Of a stretch of DNA of 64,000 nt, positions 61,601-64,000 are shown in pieces. This DNA is from Rutpela maculata (lineage: Eukaryota > Arthropoda > Insecta > Coleoptera > Cerambycidae). The notes under the pieces were generated by a model. It saw only the letters and a program-made list of their open reading frames with translations, was not told the DNA's origin and made no database searches. A program made the position numbers and the translations under genes. The DNA is taken from contig OW386293.2 in assembly GCA_936432065.2 (NCBI GenBank), forward strand, positions 31,694,234 to 31,758,233, read 5' to 3'. Every line of letters begins with the position of its first letter. The first letter of the stretch is position 1.

Positions 61601-63066
61601 ATACCTTTTACAATTCTATTGTTTTGCAGGTCAAGGCAGAACTGACGGTGCTTTCTGCGACTACACAGAGGCAGAGAAAATGGAATACCTTGAATTTTTG
61701 AGAGAAAACCGCGTGAAAAATATTGAAATGGAGGCTATACCATTTGCGGCGTTGACCCACCACGCTGGAATCAAAGCAGCTGATGTTTGTGTCACTCTTT
61801 TAGATCGGTTGAAGGGGGATCAGGTAATACATAAAATAATTTAAAAAATATCAGAACATATTAAATACTGTGAAAATGGCTGCTTGCAATCAAACGAGGA
61901 GTCATCACAGAATCGATATTAACTTTTTTTAATTAATATTGAAGTTTCCTCCCAAATGATGAGGAGAAATCTAGAATCGGTTGAACCACCACTAAAAAAG
62001 TCTATATTTACTCAGTTCAAATGCAGATTTTTGCAAGATAATTTGCAGTTCATCGATTTTTATTACATGATTATAACTTCATTGTTGCTAGTGAAGACGA
62101 AATCTTGAGAAACATTCCAAATGTTAAGTGGTGTTAATTTGGAGAGTGCAAAAAAAGTCGCAAAAGGAATAAAAGCGATGCTCGACAACAGTACTGCGGA
62201 ATACTCTTTCAAGGAGTTTGTTAGTAGGTGGAGAAAGGGAAAGAATTGATCCCTAAACAAACTTGCTTCTGTTGTTTGACTTAATAGGTGAGAAATCCAA
62301 ATGAGTCTGATCTTGCTGGAACACTTTTAACTTTGACAATTCCTGGTGACATAGAGGTTTTACTTGAAGACAGTAAATCCATGAAATAAAGGAATAGTTT
62401 TGAAGAAATTACAGAGGGATGAATTATTTTTCTGTTTATATAAAGGAAGATGTATACTGAATTCATCTCGATATCTCTTTGGCTGGCTCCCGAGGGAGAT
62501 TTTTATTACTACTTGTAGTTTGGAGATACGTTTTGTCGATGTTTTAATACAGGGATTCCCAACCCCAGGGATTCCTAGGGGTCCGCGGACGATGTCTTGG
62601 TCGTCCGCGAAATGTCACTGAGATATTCAATTGTTTTGTATTTTACTTGACTTGCAGTGGTAGATTACATAATTTTCATTTTAAGAAGAATTTAAGCTTT
62701 TGTCAGTATAGCGACCGATGAGGGGGTCCTGGAAAAAATCTTGTTGGGAACCACTGTTTTAATATATTATAAAGTCCTGACGATTTTCGCTTGCACTCTA
62801 GCCAATTTTGTAATGTATATTTTACTAAAAATTGCTTAAAATTCACCTTTGCCAAATACATTTTTCAACTCATCTTATTTCAGGTGTGCACACCCAAAGA
62901 AGTTATGCACGAATGGCAAATAAGACCTCAGCAGTTGGTAGCACGTTACATAAAAAAATACCTGCAAACGAAAGGACGAATTTCCTTTGACGGACATGGA
63001 TCCATTGCCGTGAAAAGCCCACGGCGATTCAAACTTGTACAACAAGAATCGCAAACGTTTGAGTAA
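19626..63066 (+). CDS. Uridine phosphorylase gene (six exons visible, 5' exon missing)
   Basis: Catalyses reversible phosphorolysis of uridine to uracil and ribose-1-phosphate in pyrimidine salvage; cytosolic. Six exons join in consistent phase to about 328 residues, close to full family length. Family landmarks: GGTPKRM (phosphate-site Arg), RYSMYKVGPVLSVSHGMGTP, FRIGTCGGIG (phosphate loop), DFYEGQGRTDG (Q-x-R uracil recognition), NIEMEAIPFAAL (ribose-binding M-E) and CVTLLDRLKGDQ. Introns are 14,899, 20,521, 5,396, 577 and 1,060 bp. All start GT and end AG. The coordinates run from first visible exon to stop; only the listed exons are coding. The start codon lies upstream of 19626 and I could not locate it. 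Whether it is closer to UPP1 or UPP2 cannot be decided by eye. Confidence 0.95.
19825..21550 (+). pseudogene. Degenerate CR1/Jockey-like RT with mutated active site
   Basis: + strand LINE remnant. Blocks: AKMIPIYKRDSADDPVNYRP, FGFRRSRSTPLDVLKLIDKI, KAFDCISHDVLLDKLYFYG, then GVP-stop-GSVLGPVLF. At the catalytic position it reads LYANGTTI in place of Y-A-D-D, so both Asp are gone. Several stops and shifts follow. A C-terminal piece (20893-21264) ends with FFNKLPKTI. The 3' end carries a short TTGAATTTGAATTT repeat at 21532-21548, the kind of microsatellite tail seen in CR1-type LINEs. Confidence 0.75.
21561..21969. mobile_element. 409-bp MITE with CAGTGTGT ends, TA target
   Basis: Left end CAGTGTGTGCTTTAA and complement of the right end CAGTGTGTTCAATTTA. 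TA flanks both sides (21559-21560; 21970-21971). No coding frame. It inserted just past the 3' end of the degenerate LINE. Confidence 0.7.
22211..22480 (+). repeat. Repeat family S, partial copy
   Basis: Starts ACTTGTACATCCAGTG and carries the family hallmarks: GTCGAGATTTTAAGTTTGAGC, then GTCTGTCGGTCTATCTGTCTGTAAC, then GAACCGTTTAAGAATTGA. The other copies are near 27.7, 41.4-43.9 and 52 kb. It is truncated on the right. Confidence 0.75.
22481..24135. other. No recognisable gene
   Basis: The stretch starts with a G/T-rich tract (22520-22690) of repeated GGGTAATT-type words. The rest is AT-rich. A short open frame at 23677-23940 has no motif I recognise. CTATATAAAGG at 24087 resembles a TATA box, but nothing coherent lies downstream. 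Confidence 0.4.
24155..24766 (+). pseudogene. Restriction-like endonuclease domain of an R2/R4-clade LINE
   Basis: The frame is open from the truncation point to the stop at 24764. It begins with a CCHC knuckle (NCRTCRQAPESLMHLLSACP) followed by about 60 residues and the nuclease core KPDIVLLDHQTKMMYVIEFSAP. The P-D...D/E...-type spacing (KPD, then Y-V-I-E-F after 12 residues) is that of the RLE domain in R2, R4 and NeSL elements; it nicks target DNA to prime reverse transcription. The RT is absent. Intact as far as it goes, but a fragment of ORF1. Confidence 0.75.
24155..24867 (+). mobile_element. R4/Dong-like non-LTR retrotransposon, 3' end only
   Basis: Strongly 5'-truncated copy that keeps the zinc finger, the restriction-like endonuclease and a GC-rich 3' UTR with a hairpin (ACGGGAGAA near 24833 pairs with TTCTCCCGT near 24810). 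An (AAT)n tract lies directly to the left (24136-24154) and to the right (about 24868-24881). Dong-type elements target TAA/ATT microsatellites, so the flanks agree with that preference. The right-hand AAT run could also be the tail of the neighbouring minus-strand LINE. Confidence 0.65.
25081..25495 (-). pseudogene. LINE ORF2, C-terminal part
   Basis: Reads LQKYFLKIMLCVPKTYPSD...LLDIRQIFFLKICV and ends with LAYLAPKAYNSLPTGIKNI. The F/Y-N-x-L-P block marks the end of CR1/Jockey-type ORF2 proteins. It is contiguous with 25682-26327 once the MITE is discounted. Ends with a stop at 25081. Confidence 0.75.
25496..25681. mobile_element. 186-bp MITE, CTGTCGTGAGCAAAATT ends, TA target
   Basis: Inverted ends of about 28 bp: CTGTCGTGAGCAAAATTAAA at the left and its near-complement at the right (CTGTCATGAGC... 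read inward). TA lies on both sides (25494-25495; 25682-25683). It splits the RT frame exactly at the TA, and the RT reads on across it. Non-autonomous Tc1/mariner-like. Confidence 0.9.
25682..26327 (-). pseudogene. LINE ORF2, RT core
   Basis: Minus-strand frame containing KCGVPQGTVLGPILFTIYLN, then ISFADDTAIFYKG (catalytic F-A-D-D intact) and KAKYLGITIDQHLRWNDHI, then ALVELRLSYGILGWDG. The upstream RT blocks are missing through 5' truncation. The frame stops at the MITE. Confidence 0.8.
26340..26789. other. No recognisable gene
   Basis: AT-rich. It carries a CACCCTGTATA word (26551), a common tip of TA-target elements, without a visible partner, and an AATAAT-type run at 26768-26785 next to the following LINE. 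Confidence 0.4.
26790..27625 (+). pseudogene. RTE-like LINE, 3' part of ORF2
   Basis: Starts inside the RT at IIAYADDIDIMSR (catalytic Y-A-D-D intact) and goes on with MGLTINEKKTKYM and VKEFIYLGSLV. It reaches LIRPVLAYGSKTW, where a stop at 27223 and a frameshift follow. The next frame (27238-27483) has WHRRYNLELYQLF and RWIGHVQRL, then a stop. Similarity ends with RNEWRKVLEEAKAHNGL near 27600, before a short ATGATAATAATGATGA tail. The C-terminal W-x-G-H-V block is typical of RTE-like and related arthropod LINEs. Confidence 0.75.
27678..27776 (+). repeat. Repeat family S, terminal fragment
   Basis: Only the right-hand end is present: GTTCCATAAACAATTATTTTC through TTCGTTGTGAGAAA to CTGGATGTGGAAGTAA. 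The last bases are the complement of the family's TTACTTCCACATCCAG end. A (TATAT)n run (27650-27672) lies just before it. Confidence 0.75.
27777..30987. other. Intron sequence without recognised genes
   Basis: About 3.2 kb of AT-rich intron. No frame matches a protein I know. The single distinctive patch is a degenerate (GGTTTCGGTTT)-like tract at about 30135-30300. Confidence 0.4.
30135..30300 (+). repeat. Degenerate GGTTTCGGTT tandem tract
   Basis: GGTTT(A/C/T)GG-type words recur about ten times (TTTCGGTTTATTG, TTTAGGTTTCGGTTTACC, TTTTCGGTTTCGGTT and so on), interspersed with AGAAATTCT. It is too irregular for a clean microsatellite. Confidence 0.6.
31318..31533 (+). pseudogene. MADF/Myb-like DNA-binding fragment of Harbinger
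   Basis: Reads KWISEEITRFLELYEEEACLWDVHSNS, a stop, KNRESR, then IIATTMAIDGFDRANVKAKI. The acidic start, the L-W-D-x-x-x-x-x-Y/S-x-N-R pattern and the late K-I helix match MADF/Myb-SANT proteins (Harbinger ORF2 or 'Myb-like' partner). One stop at the position after SNS, where the family has Tyr. Confidence 0.6.
31602..31800 (-). pseudogene. Harbinger transposase N-terminal fragment
   Basis: The minus strand gives WLKKWIAFRENLGVSEGL and then EPSIEDPQFFRNHLRMSKEH, the segment before the DDE domain in PIF/Harbinger transposases (R-x-W-x-x-x-W, D-P-x-x-[FY]-x-N-x-[FL]-R-M). The catalytic domain is absent, so the copy is not autonomous. Confidence 0.6.
32180..32765 (-). pseudogene. RTE-like LINE C-terminal remnant
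   Basis: The minus frame 32716-32327 opens at MTYGV (the L-x-Y-G-x-E-x-W position of LINE thumb regions) and goes on with LRKAEMDIIQVLAKTTDN and KHWGPVQRRNAAYLLKKV, where the family usually has W-x-G-H-V-x-R. Strongly diverged, but the order of blocks agrees with RTE-like ORF2 ends. Opposite-strand frames here are shadows. Confidence 0.5.
32771..32792 (-). repeat. Poly(T) run, likely poly(A) tail of a minus-strand retroelement
   Basis: About 22 T in a row. The body would lie to the right (from 32793, reading CGATAAACG). I recognise no SINE or LINE there. Confidence 0.5.
32793..34004. other. No recognisable gene
   Basis: AT-rich intron sequence. No frame or long inverted repeat that I could support. 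Confidence 0.4.
34005..34330 (-). pseudogene. LINE RT core fragment
   Basis: The minus strand shows LLDMTKAFDFLDINCPLAK, then ICGVPQGSILEPLLFNVF and SKLYLYADNIQL. These are the D-x-x-K-A-F-D, G-V-P-Q-G-S and Y-A-D-[DN] blocks in correct order. The second catalytic Asp is Asn, and an internal stop is present. Both ends are truncated. Confidence 0.7.
34484..34622. repeat. Hairpin just upstream of exon 2
   Basis: TTTCAAAATAAGTATATTGATACTCTA (34485-34511) is mirrored by TAGAGTATCAATATAATTATTTTAAA ending at 34622. The loop contains GGCTCATTAGGCC and TTCTCAAGAG. The right arm stops 26 bp before the 3' splice site, so a mobile hairpin supplies the sequence next to the polypyrimidine tract. Confidence 0.75.
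34649..34810 (+). CDS. Uridine phosphorylase, visible exon 2
   Basis: 54 codons, phase 0 at both ends. Acceptor TTCTCTTTTTTACAG, donor GTAAGT. It encodes FVCMGGTPKRMETFAHFIMK through QYSYRYSMYKVGPVLSVS. The G-G-[ST]-x-x-R-M segment carries a phosphate-contacting Arg in family structures, and R-Y-x-M-Y-K-V-G-P is family-specific. Confidence 0.96.
34811..36769. other. No recognisable gene
   Basis: Intron sequence. A low-complexity TTAATTATAT patch lies at 35767-35815. A few short frames have no known motif. Confidence 0.4.
36778..36952. mobile_element. 175-bp hAT MITE
   Basis: Ends CAGAGGCGTAACTA and (complement) CAGTGGCGTAACTA, a classical hAT tip. The flanking 8-bp repeats are GCAGTTAT (36770-36777) and GCAATTAT (36953-36960), one mismatch. 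Non-coding. Confidence 0.9.
37305..37640 (+). repeat. Tandem repeat, about 147-bp unit, 2-3 copies
   Basis: Units marked by GAGACCTCA (37305), GCGACCTAAAAAATC (37449) and GCGACCTCAAAAACC (37598). Each contains TTTGTTTGAAATT, CGGCCATATTGGATCAGCCATTTTG-like text and TTGATAATAATCT. Satellite-like, diverged. Confidence 0.75.
37641..38810. other. No recognisable gene
   Basis: AT-rich intron, nothing assignable. Confidence 0.4.
38813..39035 (+). pseudogene. LINE RT fragment (YADD region)
   Basis: Reads LHFADDLKIYRDID, a stop, then KLQNDVRTIQNWG and NISKCKVTFTRK. The F-A-D-D-L-K-I-Y block followed by L-Q-x-D...W...N...K-C is Jockey-type. Traces of the next block (YVIDESTFSPVNE) run up to the foldback at 39040. 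Confidence 0.65.
39040..40172. mobile_element. Foldback element built of two family F repeats
   Basis: 39040-39294 is family F in inverse orientation, and 39832-40172 is the direct copy, giving ~255-340-bp arms. The 537-bp spacer (39295-39831) is not found elsewhere in the window and has no coding motif. A C-tract of about 13 (near 40088-40100) lies in the right arm. Confidence 0.75.
40580..40648. repeat. (TA)n microsatellite
   Basis: About 34 uninterrupted TA units. The TATATAT-only frame over it is not a gene. Confidence 0.97.
40649..41398. other. No recognisable gene
   Basis: It starts with a moderately GC-rich ~330 bp (40660-40990), where GGCCCG, GCCCGATT and GGGCT words recur, as also near 53410-53690. 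The rest is AT-rich. Confidence 0.35.
41399..42000 (+). repeat. Repeat family S, near-complete copy
   Basis: About 600 bp from TTACTTCCACATCCAGTGG to TCTGAATGTGGAAGTA; the ends are inverted repeats of ~16 bp. Inside are the GTCGAGATTTTAAGTTTGA and GTTAGTCTATCGTTCTGTGTGTAAC segments, CCGTTGAATGGTTGGGGGGG, GATTTAGTGTGTGTA and GACGATTTCAAATATTATAT. No protein. Likely a non-autonomous DNA transposon. Confidence 0.75.
42479..42690 (-). repeat. Repeat family S, internal fragment
   Basis: Opposite-strand partial copy. It contains TACACACACTAAATCACTATTT, then GACCGACAGACAGATTTTT, then AAATATCGACATTTCATGACATT. Confidence 0.7.
43315..43910 (-). repeat. Repeat family S, near-complete inverted copy
   Basis: Matches 41399-42000 on the opposite strand: CCATATTTTCTATCCAAATC at the left, TTTGAAATCGTCAACCCC, CACACACTAAATCACTATTTT, GACCGACCGACAGACTG and ATCTCGATATTTCATGGCATT toward the right. 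It forms a ~2.5-kb inverted pair with the copy at 41399. Confidence 0.75.
45098..45356. mobile_element. 259-bp MITE with CTGCCGTCATAAG ends
   Basis: Inverted ends CTGCCGTCATAAG...CTTATGACGGCAG with TA on both sides (45096-45097; 45357-45358). The right arm of the giant palindrome shows the empty target (CATCTATAGGG, read on the complement). So insertion postdates formation of the palindrome. Confidence 0.9.
45737..46853. mobile_element. 1.1-kb TIR element, ATATCTCAATGCAGC ends
   Basis: Terminal inverted repeats of about 40 bp (ATATCTCAATGCAGC...ATGTTTTGGTGAA at the left, mirrored at 46810-46853). It is absent from the matching position in the right palindrome arm (near 49318-49330), which serves as empty site. 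The interior is very AT-rich and non-coding. Confidence 0.8.
47357..47870. repeat. Inner palindrome 1
   Basis: TTTTGAGTTTTGCTCGAAAA at the left pairs with TTTTCCAGTAAAACTCAAAA at the right. Deeper pairs are CTATTGACGTGTTTATAGG and CGGGTACATTTAGGCATA. The centre, near 47620, lies between two copies of the GTAAAACG words. Confidence 0.85.
47996..48548. repeat. Inner palindrome 2
   Basis: ATATTGTGATTAAAAATTAAA mirrors the right edge. The central arms are AACAATCGCCGAATG and CAACCGTATACATAAACATG with the fold point near 48277. Over 100 bp around the centre are almost perfectly self-complementary. Confidence 0.88.
48551..48748. repeat. Inner palindrome 3
   Basis: TTCGCGAAAATCAAACAAATG...CCCAGTAGGGATTTACC is mirrored by GGTAAATCCCTACTGGG...TTTGATTTTCGCGAA. 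Arms are about 60 bp and near-perfect, with an ~80-bp spacer. Confidence 0.9.
50714..50939. repeat. Hairpin, TTCGAGGATTTCTC arms
   Basis: TTCGAGGATTTCTCCTGCATCCC at the left pairs with GGGATGTAAGAGAAATCCTCGAA at the right. Inner arms share ACAGCTTTATAGAATGGT and its complement. MITE-like. Confidence 0.85.
50940..51954. other. No recognisable gene
   Basis: AT-rich intron. ACTTCCACATCTACG at 51004 resembles the family S tip. Poly-A-rich patch near 51627-51643. No coding frame recognised. Confidence 0.4.
51955..52740. repeat. Repeat family S, head-to-head palindromic pair
   Basis: 51955-52330 is a direct copy (GTCGGTCTGTCTGTAACTTTT, GGAACTGTTTATGATATTGAC, GACGATTTCAAATATATTAT) followed by an inverse copy (GGGTGGCTAATGCC... 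to CTGGATGTGGCAGTAA at 52740). The two are fused near 52335-52350. Confidence 0.75.
52741..53700. other. No recognisable gene
   Basis: AT-rich. Short GC-richer text with GGGCTCTGAAA repeats near 53410-53520 may be a degenerate repeat shared with 40660-40990. Confidence 0.35.
53731..54910. mobile_element. 1.18-kb TIR element carrying a nuclease-transposase remnant
   Basis: Inverted repeats of about 115 bp: AATTCCTTGTGC...CAACTTATCTGCT...CGGATGGGAATTTT at 53731-53848 mirrored at 54795-54910. The interior includes a minus-strand fragment of the same protein type as at 56205-57040. A (TA)n tract adjoins the left end (53698-53730). Confidence 0.65.
53890..54175 (-). pseudogene. Nuclease-transposase fragment (Academ-like B), copy 1
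   Basis: The minus strand reads REDADTTIIKTAIDLK, then (after a shift) IIVGEDIGLLVIMTQ, then IYFYKPKINKI. D-A-D-x-x-I-[IV]-K-x-A-[IV] followed by V-G-x-D-x-x-L-L-[IV] is a paired-strand motif shared with the copy at 56205-57040 and comparable to PIN/XPG nuclease cores. Several frame breaks. Confidence 0.5.
54911..55331. other. Intron end before exon 3
   Basis: AT-rich, no gene recognised. ATTTCTAG at 55323-55331 is the acceptor. Confidence 0.5.
55332..55517 (+). CDS. Uridine phosphorylase, visible exon 3
   Basis: 62 codons, phase 0 at both ends, acceptor TTTCTAG, donor GTAAGA. Begins HGMGTPSIGILLHETIKLMY, contains PIFFRIGTCGGIGLEGGTVV and ends DGMLNRYYQV. F-R-I-G-T-x-G-G is the phosphate-binding loop conserved across nucleoside phosphorylases of this fold. 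Confidence 0.97.
55518..56200. other. No recognisable gene
   Basis: AT-rich intron; no frame or repeat I could support. Confidence 0.4.
56205..57040 (-). pseudogene. Nuclease-transposase fragment with Cys-rich tail (Academ-like B), copy 2
   Basis: Reading down the minus strand: CADADADYLIVKAAIDCSAD, VGQDTDLITLLIEHCK-like text, FAHAIFGCDTTSAFYKNSKK, RVYWQIQVWLGDNLNPENWV, and finally ILFCGCKQS followed by a Cys-rich stretch (C-S-T-S-C-V-N-C). V-G-x-D-T-D-L-x-x-L-L and F-x-G-C-D-T-T-S-A resemble XPG/FEN nuclease motifs, and the C-terminal multi-Cys module agrees with the Cys-rich end described for Academ transposases. Several stops and shifts. Same family as 53890-54175, more distant from 2269-5442. 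Confidence 0.65.
57041..57334. other. No recognisable gene
   Basis: AT-rich intron sequence between the nuclease fossil and the C-rich foldback. Confidence 0.35.
57335..58118. repeat. C-rich/G-rich foldback of about 0.8 kb
   Basis: CCAAATTCACCCCTTCAACC...CCCTCACCACCCATAAG (57341-57390) is mirrored by TTATGGGTGGTGAAGGGTGAGGG...GGGGGTGAATTT (58060-58110). Internal pairs such as CCTGAATATTTCTTACCCC opposite GGGTGTAAGAATATTCAG add a second layer. No coding frame. Confidence 0.75.
58119..59814. other. No recognised gene; a few mobile-element tips
   Basis: AT-rich. ACCCTGTATA (58543) and TCCTGTATACATTTTAT (58883) look like TA-target element tips but have the same orientation, so they do not bound one TIR element. 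A frame at 59636-59893 (TPFPWNSNGLIPIPHFIVEE) has no family I can name. Confidence 0.4.
59815..60640 (+). mobile_element. Truncated mariner-type transposon
   Basis: The left tip is TACAGTGTGTTTCAGTTAAC at about 59815. The interior has the N-terminal half of a transposase, and no matching right TIR is found before exon 4. Truncated 3' copy lying 270 bp upstream of a coding exon. Confidence 0.6.
60070..60621 (+). pseudogene. DUF4817-type transposase, N-terminal part
   Basis: From about residue 45 the frame reads RMYQFPNRPQPDRKTFSNLC, LQYGSF, RTARTQENTALVLQTVNNDP, SSLRQIITSTNV, GILKENKYFPYTPHLLHHLL and TDYDRR. This is the bipartite helix-turn-helix region of the same transposase type as at 2685-3971 (F-P-N-R-x-x-P...L...G-S...R...V-N-x-x-P-x-x-S-x-R-x-I). 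The DDE catalytic domain is absent; the frame drifts and stops at 60619. The first ~40 hydrophobic residues are probably not part of the protein. Confidence 0.7.
60914..61052 (+). CDS. Uridine phosphorylase, visible exon 4
   Basis: 46 codons plus one base (G). Acceptor TTTTCAG, donor GTAATT (phase 1). It encodes PMLGKIVKRPAKLDKRLVRE through GTTMCADDFYE. The D-F-Y-E-G codon run is split here and completed by exon 5. Confidence 0.97.
61053..61629. other. Intron of 577 bp
   Basis: Phase-1 intron, GTAATT...TTTTGCAG. No embedded gene or repeat recognised. Confidence 0.8.
61630..61823 (+). CDS. Uridine phosphorylase, visible exon 5
   Basis: Two bases complete Gly, then 64 codons. Acceptor GTTTTGCAG, donor GTAATA (phase 0). 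QGRTDGAFCDYTEAEKMEYL provides the Gln and Arg that read uracil in family structures; NIEMEAIPFAAL provides the ribose-binding Met-Glu; ends VCVTLLDRLKGDQ. Confidence 0.97.
62121..62389 (+). other. Unassigned exon-like open segments in the last intron
   Basis: 62121-62249 reads MLSGVNLESAKKVAKGIKAM, then EYSFKEFVSRWRKGKN and a stop. 62288-62389 reads VRNPNESDLAGTLLTLTIPG...EDSKSMK and a stop, after AATAG. Both have coding-like composition for this window, but I recognise no family. They may be a transposon or processed-pseudogene fragment. Confidence 0.25.
62550..62756. mobile_element. 207-bp hAT MITE with perfect 8-bp TSD
   Basis: Ends CAGGGATTCCCAACC and (complement) CAGTGGTTCCCAACAAG, typical hAT tips. 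TTTTAATA flanks both sides exactly (62542-62549; 62757-62764). Non-coding; lies 127 bp upstream of the last exon. Confidence 0.95.
62884..63066 (+). CDS. Uridine phosphorylase, last exon
   Basis: 60 codons and TAA (63064-63066). Acceptor TTATTTCAG, phase 0. It encodes VCTPKEVMHEWQIRPQQLVA, then YIKKYLQTKGRISF and a basic tail RRFKLVQQESQTFE. The H-E-[WF]-Q-x-R-P-Q-x-L-V block is the conserved C-terminal helix of the family. Confidence 0.97.
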   Translation: MCTPKEVMHEWQIRPQQLVARYIKKYLQTKGRISFDGHGSIAVKSPRRFKLVQQESQTFE

Positions 63067-63207
63067 TCCAAATTTTTATACAAACAATATCACTATCTAC
63101 TTAAATTAATATAAAATTTAGCGTTAAGTAAGTGAATAATCATGAATTATACACATCTACAACAAACATTATTATAATTTGTAATTTGTATTAAGGTAAG
63201 CGAGCCA

Positions 63208-63213
63208 AATAAA
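63208..63213 (+). terminator. Polyadenylation signal AATAAA
   Basis: First AATAAA after the stop codon, 142 nt downstream. It gives a compact 3' UTR ending probably within 20-30 nt. Confidence 0.6.
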
Positions 63214-64000
63214 GGTCCAGTCGAAAAGTGATGAGTTATAATGCTGATGTTACCTTAATATTAGCACGAAACCCATGTCAGTGTCAAATCTGAAGCTGCT
63301 GACTTTAAATATAAATTTATTAATAGGTCTTAGATCTGTGCCGTATAAGGCTCGCGTACCTTAAGTTGAATACATTGACCAAATATGGGCATAACTATAG
63401 CTACACGTACATGCAATTTTAAACGCAGATTCTGAATGTAAACATAATGAAATGACAGTAACATAATCATATACGATATACGACTTTTCCTGTGCAAGTT
63501 ATTTTTTATTAATTATATGTTTTTTTGGTAATTTGAAATTTTTGCATTTTTTCATGTATTTTTTATTGTTTGTTTTACATTTTTACTATTTCAGTGGAGA
63601 GGGGTGGGGGGAGGGGGCTTTAGGCAATTGAGTGATGGATTGGTAGGAGCATATAAAAATTTGTTAGCTAAGACCTTGGCGAAGTTGGATAAAAGCTTAC
63701 CCAAAACGAAATTTTGCAAAGTGCCTAACAGGTCATGTAGTAGTAGAATGAGGGTGTGAATGGGGTTGTTGGCTAGTTTTAGGATCTCATTCTATAAGAT
63801 TTGTAGTCAATTGTGGCTTGATGGTGCCATATTGAGGAAGGATTGGGGGGATAGGACGTATAGATACGATGTATATGTAAGGGCTACAGTGTGAGGAGAG
63901 GAATTTTTAAGGAGCGGGTAGAAAGCTGCTGTATGCCTCCTAAATTTTTATGGTATTATCTAGATGTTTATTTAATGTTAATTTTCAGTCTAAGTTTACT
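63214..64000. other. No recognisable gene
   Basis: Downstream flank. A G-rich tract (GGAGAGGGGTGGGGGGAGGGG-type, 63597-63619) and G/T-rich text to 63900, without a frame I can assign. Confidence 0.4.

Noticed and set aside
63640..63950. Possible minus-strand LINE C-terminus
   Set aside because: Translated frames contain several stops and no RT or zinc-knuckle block I could defend.

Overview
This is a eukaryotic, insect-type nuclear window: AT-rich, with spliced coding exons, long introns packed with transposon debris, and no prokaryotic gene organisation. The mix of elements (Jockey- and CR1/RTE-like non-LTR retrotransposons, a Tc1/mariner-type element whose DDE spacing counts as 41, an R4/Dong-like retrotransposon end, a 5S-rRNA-derived SINE, PIF/Harbinger and hAT MITEs) suggests an arthropod with a large genome. 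A beetle is my best guess, but nothing in the window proves the order.

The only host gene I can support is a uridine phosphorylase (UPP1/UPP2 type) on the + strand. Six consecutive coding exons lie at 19626-19749, 34649-34810, 55332-55517, 60914-61052, 61630-61823 and 62884-63066. All have canonical AG/GT borders and matching phases. Together they give about 328 residues with the phosphate-, uracil- and ribose-binding motifs of the family, ending in TAA with an AATAAA signal at 63208. The first listed exon begins in phase 2 and has no usable ATG, so a short 5' coding exon and the promoter lie further upstream, probably outside the window. Introns of 14.9, 20.5 and 5.4 kb carry most of the repeats below.

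Region 1-19.6 kb is upstream sequence or an upstream intron. A 4.57-kb DNA transposon (1520-6089) has ~470-bp inverted termini carrying ten spaced TGTCAGCT sites and a broken gene for an XPG/FEN-like nuclease (Academ-like). A 2.04-kb mariner-type transposon (2572-4611) has jumped into that gene. The host transposon itself sits in an older repeat whose uninterrupted copy at 11891-12445 shows the empty site. Next come a 5'-truncated Jockey-like retrotransposon with an intact 723-codon frame (minus strand, 7084-9255), an OTU-domain fragment, a 2.25-kb TIR element, foldbacks, and a degenerate non-LTR element at 17145-19475 split by a 5S-rRNA-derived SINE.

Intron 19750-34648 holds non-LTR fragments on both strands, including an R4/Dong-like endonuclease end flanked by AAT repeats. 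It also holds TA-target MITEs and a PIF/Harbinger remnant with two convergent gene fragments. Intron 34811-55331 holds a hAT MITE, a three-unit tandem repeat, foldbacks, a dispersed repeat family with TTACTTCCACATCCAG ends, and a ~6.1-kb non-coding palindrome (44358-50437) with three smaller palindromes in series at its centre. Intron 55518-60913 holds a second nuclease-transposase fossil with a Cys-rich tail and a truncated mariner-type transposase next to exon 4. A perfect-TSD hAT MITE lies in the last intron.

Boundaries of transposons are read from inverted repeats, target duplications or protein similarity by eye. Family names rest on motif recognition, not on a database search.
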